From an uncultured Micrococcales bacterium (GTDB lineage: Bacteria; Actinomycetota; Actinomycetes; Actinomycetales; Microbacteriaceae), in NCBI GenBank assembly GCA_903820955.1, contig CAIJJH010000164.1, positions 1 to 11,218 of the forward strand: 11,218 nucleotides of DNA. The letters run 5' to 3'. Position 1 is the stretch's first letter; each line of letters begins with the position of its first letter. A program made the translations under genes and the position numbers. Shown piece by piece: positions 6,944 to 11,218 of this stretch. The notes beneath the pieces were generated by a model, which worked only from the letters and a program-made list of their open reading frames with translations, ran no database searches and was not told the DNA's origin.

Positions 6944-8593
6944 CTAGCCCTTCTTTGCTGGAGCCTTGGCAGCTGCGGCTGCAAACTCCGGGTGGTTTAG
7001 ATCGAAAGCCGGCGATTCAGAGCGAATGCGCGGAATCGAGGTGAAGTTGTGCCTCGGGAACGGCGAGCCGGTAGCCCACTCCAATGAACGACCGTAACCC
7101 CAAGGGTCGTTCAAGGTTGTCTTCACTCCCTTGCGGTGCGTGTAGTAAACGTTCCAAACGAAAGGAATGAAAGACACAGCCAGAATCATCGAACCAACGG
7201 TCGAGAGCTGATTGGCCCAGCCGAAGCCATCGCTCACTAGGTAGGTTGCGTAACGGCGTGGCATGCCGATGACACCCAGCCAGTGCTGAATGAAGAAGGT
7301 CATGTGGAAACCGGTGAACAGCAACCAGAACTGAATCTTGCCCAACTTCTCATTCAGCATTTTGCCGGTCATCTTTGGATACCAGAAGTAGATTCCTGCA
7401 AACATCGCGAACACAACGGTTCCGAAGACTACGTAGTGGAAGTGCGCGACCACGAAGTAACTGTCGGAAAGCGAGAAGTCCAGCGTTGGTGAGGCCAGGA
7501 TCACGCCGGTCAATCCGCCAAATATGAAGGTGACTAGGAATCCGAGCGACCAAAGCATCGGGGTCTCAAAAGAAACCGAGCCTCGCCAAAGGGTACCGAT
7601 CCAGTTGAAGACCTTTACGCCGGTTGGAACCGCAATCAGCATGGTGGTGAACGCAAAGAACGGAAGCAATACCGCACCGGTCACGTACATGTGGTGAGCC
7701 CAAACGGTCATCGAAAGAGCCGCGATAGCGATAGTCGCGTAAATCAGGGTCTTGTAACCAAAGATCGGCTTGCGACTGAAGACCGGGAAGATTTCGGAGA
7801 CGATGCCGAAGAACGGCAGGGCAAGGATGTAAACCTCGGGGTGCCCAAAGAACCAGAACAGGTGTTGCCAGAGCATCGGGCCACCGTTGGCGGGGTCAAA
7901 GATATGTGCCCCGAACTTGCGGTCGGCGCCAAGTGCGAACAGGGCTGCGGCAAGCGGCGGGAAGCACATGATGACCAGCATCGAGGTGACCAGGGTGTTC
8001 CAGGTGAAGATCGGCATGCGGAACATGGTCATACCGGGAGCGCGCATGGTCAGGATCGTGGTGATGAAGTTCACACCACCCATGATGGTTCCGAAACCGC
8101 TGAGCGCTAGCCCAAAGACCCAGAGGTCGCCGCCAAGGCCGGGCGAATAGGTCGTCGAAGACAGCGGCGCGTAAGCGAACCAACCAAACGAGGCTGCACC
8201 CTGAGGTGTGAAGAAGCCGGCTACGGCAACGAACGAGCCGAAGAAGTAGAACCAGTAGGCGATCGCGTTCAGACGTGGGAACGCCACATCGGGCGCACCA
8301 ATCTGGACGGGCATGATGATATTCGCGAATGCCGCGAACAGAGGTGTTGCAAACATAAGCAGCATGATGGTGCCGTGCATGGTGAACAGCTGGTTGTACT
8401 GCTCCTTGCTGCCGACGATCTCAAGCCCAGGAGCTGCAAGCTGCGCACGGATGATCAGGGCCATGATTCCCGCGATGAAGAAGTAAACGATCGAGGTGAT
8501 CAGGTAGAGGTAACCAATTTTTTTGTGGTCGGTGGTAGTGATCCAATCAACAAGAATGCGACCCTTTGACTTGGTCTGGTATGCGGTTGCCAT
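6944..8593 (-). CDS. ctaD: Cytochrome c oxidase subunit I (aa3 type)
   Basis: CtaD is the catalytic, proton-pumping subunit that reduces oxygen to water at the heme a3-CuB centre. All key residues are present in its 549 residues. H73 (TMHGT) and H386 are the heme a ligands, and H384 the heme a3 ligand (AHFHY at 383-387). H251, H300 and H301 bind CuB, and the H251/Y255 pair of GHPEVY would form the His-Tyr crosslink. Proton-path residues are D102 (GAPDVAF) for the D channel, E253, and K327 (PTGVKVF) for the K channel. About twelve membrane spans are expected. The C-terminus ends in an Ala/Lys-rich tail. It follows ctaC by five bases, with GAGGG near the ctaC stop as ribosome site. Confidence 0.97.
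   Translation of the reverse strand: MATAYQTKSKGRILVDWITTTDHKKIGYLYLITSIVYFFIAGIMALIIRAQLAAPGLEIVGSKEQYNQLFTMHGTIMLLMFATPLFAAFANIIMPVQIGAPDVAFPRLNAIAYWFYFFGSFVAVAGFFTPQGAASFGWFAYAPLSSTTYSPGLGGDLWVFGLALSGFGTIMGGVNFITTILTMRAPGMTMFRMPIFTWNTLVTSMLVIMCFPPLAAALFALGADRKFGAHIFDPANGGPMLWQHLFWFFGHPEVYILALPFFGIVSEIFPVFSRKPIFGYKTLIYATIAIAALSMTVWAHHMYVTGAVLLPFFAFTTMLIAVPTGVKVFNWIGTLWRGSVSFETPMLWSLGFLVTFIFGGLTGVILASPTLDFSLSDSYFVVAHFHYVVFGTVVFAMFAGIYFWYPKMTGKMLNEKLGKIQFWLLFTGFHMTFFIQHWLGVIGMPRRYATYLVSDGFGWANQLSTVGSMILAVSFIPFVWNVYYTHRKGVKTTLNDPWGYGRSLEWATGSPFPRHNFTSIPRIRSESPAFDLNHPEFAAAAAKAPAKKG
6948..6954 (-). promoter_or_regulatory. Ribosome binding site of ctaF inside ctaD
   Basis: On the minus strand AGAAGGG, formed by the last sense codons of ctaD, lies eight bases before the ctaF ATG. 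It supports the shorter 137-residue CtaF and suggests translational coupling. Confidence 0.7.
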
Positions 8594-8598
8594 TGGTA

Positions 8599-9465
8599 CT
8601 AGCCCTCGTTTCCGGTGCTGCTGCCGTTGCCAGGTAGGTTCTGGTTTCGGCTGTCGTTGATTGAAAGCTGACCGGTCTGGCCCTTGTCTTTGAGCGACTG
8701 AATGTAGGCCGCGTACTTCTCAGGGGTGTCAACCGAAACTCTGAAGAGCATCATCGAGTGGAATTCGCCGCAGAGCTCTGCACACTTGCCCGTGTAGACA
8801 CCGACCTTGGTCGGAGTGAAGTACTCGTGGTTCCAACGCCCTGGGAAGACGTCCTTTTTATAAAGGAATTGCACTACCCAGAAAGAGTGAATTACGTCGC
8901 GCGAAGAAAGGTCGAGCTCGACTGTCTTGTTTACCGGCAGGTGCAGGACGGGCATTTCGCTGACCTTCTTGGTCACCTGCTCCGGTTGAACCTGAATTCC
9001 AGAAGAGTAAACATTTTCGTGCAAATAGTTGAAGTCCCACGACCACTGCTTGCCGATTACCTGAATCTGCACGTCTGGATTGACGGTTGGCTTTTCGATG
9101 TCAGACATCGTGCGCGCGGTAAGAATGAAGAATCCGATGACCAAGATCAGAGGGACGATGGTGAAAAGTGCCTCAATTGGGTTGTTGTAGCGCAACTGCG
9201 GCGGGATTCCGGTTTCGCCCTTGCGACGACGGTAGACGATCAAGGCCCAGGCCATCAAGCCCCAGGCGATAAAGCCGACACCGAAGAGGATCACCCATGA
9301 GGTCGTCCAAAACTGCGTGATTGGCCCGGTGTGGTTCGTTACTCCGTGGCTTGAGGAAGGCAAGAAACCGTTGCCGAAATCCTGGCTAGAGCAACCGGAC
9401 AGAGCGAGCATCAGGCTCGCCGTGATGGGCAAACTGAGCCATCTGAATCCACGCTTTGAACGCAC
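8599..9465 (-). CDS. ctaC: Cytochrome c oxidase subunit II, CuA lipoprotein
   Basis: CtaC receives electrons from QcrC through its binuclear CuA centre and passes them to heme a in CtaD. The 288 residues begin with a lipoprotein-type signal ending in ALSGC, so C25 is the likely lipidated residue. Two membrane spans follow near 54-78 and 97-117, then the extracellular cupredoxin domain. CuA ligands are complete: H193 (VIHSFW), then C228, E230, C232, H236 and M239 in [12 protein letters not shown]. The [10 protein letters not shown] stretch at 138-147 is the aromatic patch next to CuA. There is no heme c motif, so this is not a caa3 enzyme. The start is GTG, supported by GAAGGA five bases upstream. 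It leads the ctaC-ctaD-ctaF operon. Confidence 0.96.
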   Translation of the reverse strand: MRSKRGFRWLSLPITASLMLALSGCSSQDFGNGFLPSSSHGVTNHTGPITQFWTTSWVILFGVGFIAWGLMAWALIVYRRRKGETGIPPQLRYNNPIEALFTIVPLILVIGFFILTARTMSDIEKPTVNPDVQIQVIGKQWSWDFNYLHENVYSSGIQVQPEQVTKKVSEMPVLHLPVNKTVELDLSSRDVIHSFWVVQFLYKKDVFPGRWNHEYFTPTKVGVYTGKCAELCGEFHSMMLFRVSVDTPEKYAAYIQSLKDKGQTGQLSINDSRNQNLPGNGSSTGNEG

Positions 9466-9470
9466 AATAA

Positions 9471-9498
9471 TCCTTCGAATCGTTACGGAACTAGTCTA
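9471..9498 (-). promoter_or_regulatory. Ribosome site and possible -10 box of ctaC
   Basis: On the minus strand GAAGGA (9471-9476) lies five bases before the ctaC GTG and is convincing. Upstream, TAGACT (9493-9498) fits TANNNT and would give a leader of about 20 bases. No good -35 box is visible, so the promoter part is tentative. Confidence 0.4.
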
Positions 9499-9505
9499 AA
9501 CCCGA

Positions 9506-9522
9506 GCGGTTTTTTAAGCCGC
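9506..9522. repeat. GC-armed hairpin upstream of ctaC
   Basis: GCGGTTTTTTAAGCCGC can fold as GCGG/CCGC arms, extended by T-G and T-A pairs on the + strand transcript. It lies between the Fe-S carrier stop and the ctaC start, next to a second dyad. It may belong to a terminator region or be a binding site. Confidence 0.35.
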
Positions 9523-9524
9523 CC

Positions 9525-9547
9525 AAAACGGCCCTTTTCAGGGTTTT
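9525..9547 (-). terminator. Candidate terminator after the Fe-S carrier gene
   Basis: Read on the minus strand, AAAACCCT, a GAAA tetraloop and AGG-GCC-GTTTT form an 8-bp stem with a three-base bulge and end in four Ts. The element begins within the stop codon of the carrier gene. It resembles an A-tract/U-tract hairpin and works similarly in both directions, but the bulge and short T-run make it a modest candidate. Confidence 0.4.
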
Positions 9548-9890
9548 AGTTGAAAGAATCGCCGCAAGCGCAGGTGCCTTGGGCATTTGGGTTGTCGATC
9601 ACGAAGCGCTGACGCATGACCGTGTCTTCCCAATCGAGAGTCGAGCCGTCCAGGTAAGGCAGGCTCTTGTTGTCGACGACTACTTCAACGCCGTCGAAAG
9701 GGAAGACCCTGTCGGTGGCTTCTAGCTTTTCGTCCGGAAAGAAGTCATAGCGAAGACCCGAGCAGCCGCCAGGTTCGACGTAGAGGCGAAGACGAATCTC
9801 GAGGTCGCTTTGCTCGGTTTCAAGAAGAACCTTGAGCTTGTTCACTGCCGAATCGGTGAGGTTGATACCTTCAAAAGTAGTTTCAGACAT
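9546..9890 (-). CDS. erpA: A-type iron-sulfur cluster carrier (IscA/ErpA family)
   Basis: A-type carriers bind a 2Fe-2S or 4Fe-4S cluster and hand it to target apoproteins in the cytoplasm. The 114 residues cover the whole single domain. The three cluster cysteines are C43 (GGCSG), C107 and C109 (GTCACGDSF). The C-A-C spacing in place of C-G-C is the form I recall from the mycobacterial Rv2204c protein, which also lies near ctaC. The gene starts nine bases after the peptidase stop. AGGAG at the end of the peptidase gene, about 12 bases from the ATG, is a distant but plausible ribosome site. The symbol is by family; erpA and iscA cannot be separated with certainty from sequence alone. Confidence 0.9.
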   Translation of the reverse strand: MSETTFEGINLTDSAVNKLKVLLETEQSDLEIRLRLYVEPGGCSGLRYDFFPDEKLEATDRVFPFDGVEVVVDNKSLPYLDGSTLDWEDTVMRQRFVIDNPNAQGTCACGDSFN

Positions 9891-9899
9891 GGTCTAAGT

Positions 9900-11218
9900 T
9901 TACTCCTGCCTGGTCAGGTCGTTCGCCTTCAGAAGCATAAGTGTCTCGGCAACCATCGCCTTGCGGAACGACTCGACCTCCAAGGACTCATTCGGGCTGT
10001 GAGCGCGACTGTCGGCGTCTTCCACCCCGGTGACCAGGATCTGAGCGTCCGGGAAAACCTCGGTTAGATCAGCAATGAATGGGATCGAACCACCGATGCC
10101 GATGTGTGCCGTCTTGTTTCCGAAAGCGGCCTCTAGTGAGGTTTCGGCAAGTGCCTGAGCCCAACCCGCGGCGTCTGCCTTGAATGGCTTGCCAGTTTCA
10201 ATCTCGTGATACACGAGTTTCGCTTTGAAGGGTACGTGCTTCTCGAGGTGAGCTCGCAGTGCGGCCAAAGCCCGATCTGGGTCGTCACCCGGAGCGATTC
10301 GCATCGAGATCTTCGCCTTGACCCGAGGTAGAAGGGTGTTAGACGACAGCGCAACCGACTGGCCGTCGATACCTATCACGGTGATCGCGGGTTGAGTCCA
10401 GAGTCGATCGAGGATCGATCCGTTGCCAATCAGCTCGAGCGGTTCATCGGCGCCGGCATCGCGACGAAGTTCGGCTTCGGAGTAAGGCAGCTCCATGGCC
10501 TTACCGCTAACCAGACCATCCACCGCAACAGAACCGTCCTCGTTGTGAAGGGTCGTCAACAGTCGCGTCATCGCCATCATGGCGTCTGGCACCGCACCAC
10601 CGTACATTCCGCTGTGCAGAGCATGGTCGATGGTTGATACCTCGAAGACCTGCGAAACCACTCCCCTGAGCGTGGTGGTTAGTGCCGGGATGTCGGCCGT
10701 CCAGTTGCCGGAATCGGCTACCACGATCGCGTCGGCCGCGAGGATGTCGCGGTTTTGGTCTAGAAATGGTCTGAAGGTGCGCGAACCGGCTTCTTCCTCA
10801 CCCTCGATGAAGACTGAAATGCCGAGATCGAAGTCGTCGCCGGCTAGTTTTCGAAGCGTTTCAATTGCCGTGAGGTGAACCACGATGCCCGCCTTGTCAT
10901 CGGCCGCTCCCCTGGCGTAGATTCTTCCATTCTTCAGCGTCGGCTCGAATGGTGGGGTTTCCCAGTCATCCAAGTTTCCCGGTGGCTGAACGTCGTGGTG
11001 CGCGTAGAGCAGAAAGGTCGGCTTGCCGTTTTTTGCCGCACGTCGGGCGACCACAGCGGGTGAACCCGGCTTACCGTCGGCCTCAGCACGCCTAATTTCG
11101 ACGAGTTCGAACACCCCGGTCTCACGAAGCAGTTCGGCCACAGCTTCGGCCGAGGTTTCAAGATTTGCGGCGTCGAAGGCCTCCCAGGCGATGCCTTGAA
11201 TTTTTACCAGTCGACCGA
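9900..11218 (-). CDS. M20-family dipeptidase/metallopeptidase (5' end outside window)
   Basis: This is a zinc peptidase of the M20 (ArgE/DapE/CPG2/carnosinase) group, probably a cytoplasmic dipeptidase. About 438 residues are visible. The frame stays open past the right edge, and the residues before the internal GTG at 11141 (LVKIQGIAWEAFDAANLETS) fit an M20 dipeptidase N-terminus, so the gene is cut by the window and that GTG is not the start. Metal-site landmarks in order are YAHHDVQP (His codon 10995-10997), RGAADDK, EGEEEAGS, VADSGN and, near the end, AHSPNES. The IDHALHSGMYGGAVPD segment begins the dimerisation lid domain. It is nine bases upstream of the Fe-S carrier gene and is probably co-transcribed with it. 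The exact substrate is unknown. Confidence 0.92.
   Translation of the reverse strand, partial: GRLVKIQGIAWEAFDAANLETSAEAVAELLRETGVFELVEIRRAEADGKPGSPAVVARRAAKNGKPTFLLYAHHDVQPPGNLDDWETPPFEPTLKNGRIYARGAADDKAGIVVHLTAIETLRKLAGDDFDLGISVFIEGEEEAGSRTFRPFLDQNRDILAADAIVVADSGNWTADIPALTTTLRGVVSQVFEVSTIDHALHSGMYGGAVPDAMMAMTRLLTTLHNEDGSVAVDGLVSGKAMELPYSEAELRRDAGADEPLELIGNGSILDRLWTQPAITVIGIDGQSVALSSNTLLPRVKAKISMRIAPGDDPDRALAALRAHLEKHVPFKAKLVYHEIETGKPFKADAAGWAQALAETSLEAAFGNKTAHIGIGGSIPFIADLTEVFPDAQILVTGVEDADSRAHSPNESLEVESFRKAMVAETLMLLKANDLTRQE

Noticed and set aside
6940..6984. A 15-codon N-terminal extension of ctaF
   Set aside because: It overlaps the end of ctaD, is rich in Gln and Arg unlike the family, and the ATG at 6939 has a well-spaced ribosome site.
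7691..8110. A 139-codon open frame on the + strand inside ctaD
   Set aside because: It lies antisense to a fully conserved gene, its translation is highly charged with no recognisable domain, and no ribosome site is evident.
8758..9300. A 180-codon open frame on the + strand inside ctaC
   Set aside because: It is antisense to the complete ctaC coding region and its composition is what the opposite strand would give by chance.
11139..11141. GTG as start of the M20 peptidase
   Set aside because: The frame continues to the window edge with family-like residues, so the true start is outside the window.
1..11218. Defence system, mobile element, CRISPR array or new gene cluster
   Set aside because: Nearly all sequence is covered by recognisable housekeeping genes in an order close to that of other actinobacteria. 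I saw no transposase, integrase, direct-repeat array, tRNA, or unassigned gene of any size.

Overview
The window is an ordinary but informative piece of actinobacterial chromosome, dominated by the genes of the aerobic cytochrome bc1-aa3 supercomplex. The host is most likely an actinobacterium of moderate GC, and I would guess a Microbacteriaceae member of the freshwater Rhodoluna/Aquiluna type. The grounds are the actinobacteria-specific gene set (di-heme QcrC, three-helix QcrA, four-subunit oxidase with CtaF), trpD next to ctaE as in mycobacteria, and free use of CTA leucine codons, which is unusual for high-GC actinobacteria. The genus is inference from general knowledge, not from any search.

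Layout, left to right. Positions 1-59 hold the last codons of an unidentified upstream gene whose stop overlaps the start of a Nudix hydrolase gene (56-529, +). A short convergent gap follows, then trpD (607-1671, -). An 82-bp divergent promoter region separates trpD from the + strand operon ctaE-qcrC-qcrA-qcrB (1754-5888). A LysE/RhtB-type exporter gene (5904-6515, +) follows qcrB closely. It converges, with a 10-bp gap, on the - strand operon ctaC-ctaD-ctaF (9465 down to 6526). Upstream of ctaC on the same strand lie an A-type Fe-S carrier gene (9890-9546) and an M20 dipeptidase gene that runs off the right edge.

How the genes work together. QcrCAB is the menaquinol:cytochrome c reductase. 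Its di-heme QcrC would pass electrons directly to the CuA centre of CtaC, and CtaCDEF reduces oxygen and pumps protons. The oxidase is split between two convergent transcription units: CtaE is made with the bc1 subunits, CtaC, CtaD and CtaF from the other arm. All redox ligands I looked for are present, so the chain looks intact. The A-type carrier could help supply Fe-S clusters, including that of the Rieske protein, though this is only suggested by proximity. TrpD, the Nudix enzyme, the exporter and the peptidase have no evident role in respiration.

No intergenic gap exceeds about 82 bp. I saw no tRNA, rRNA, CRISPR array, insertion sequence or phage gene, and no new multi-gene system. The points most worth a second look are a Ser in place of the usual Asn in the anthranilate-site KHGNR motif of TrpD, the apparently leaderless divergent trpD/ctaE starts, the near-identical gene junctions in the ctaC-D-F operon, and the exporter wedged between the two respiratory arms.
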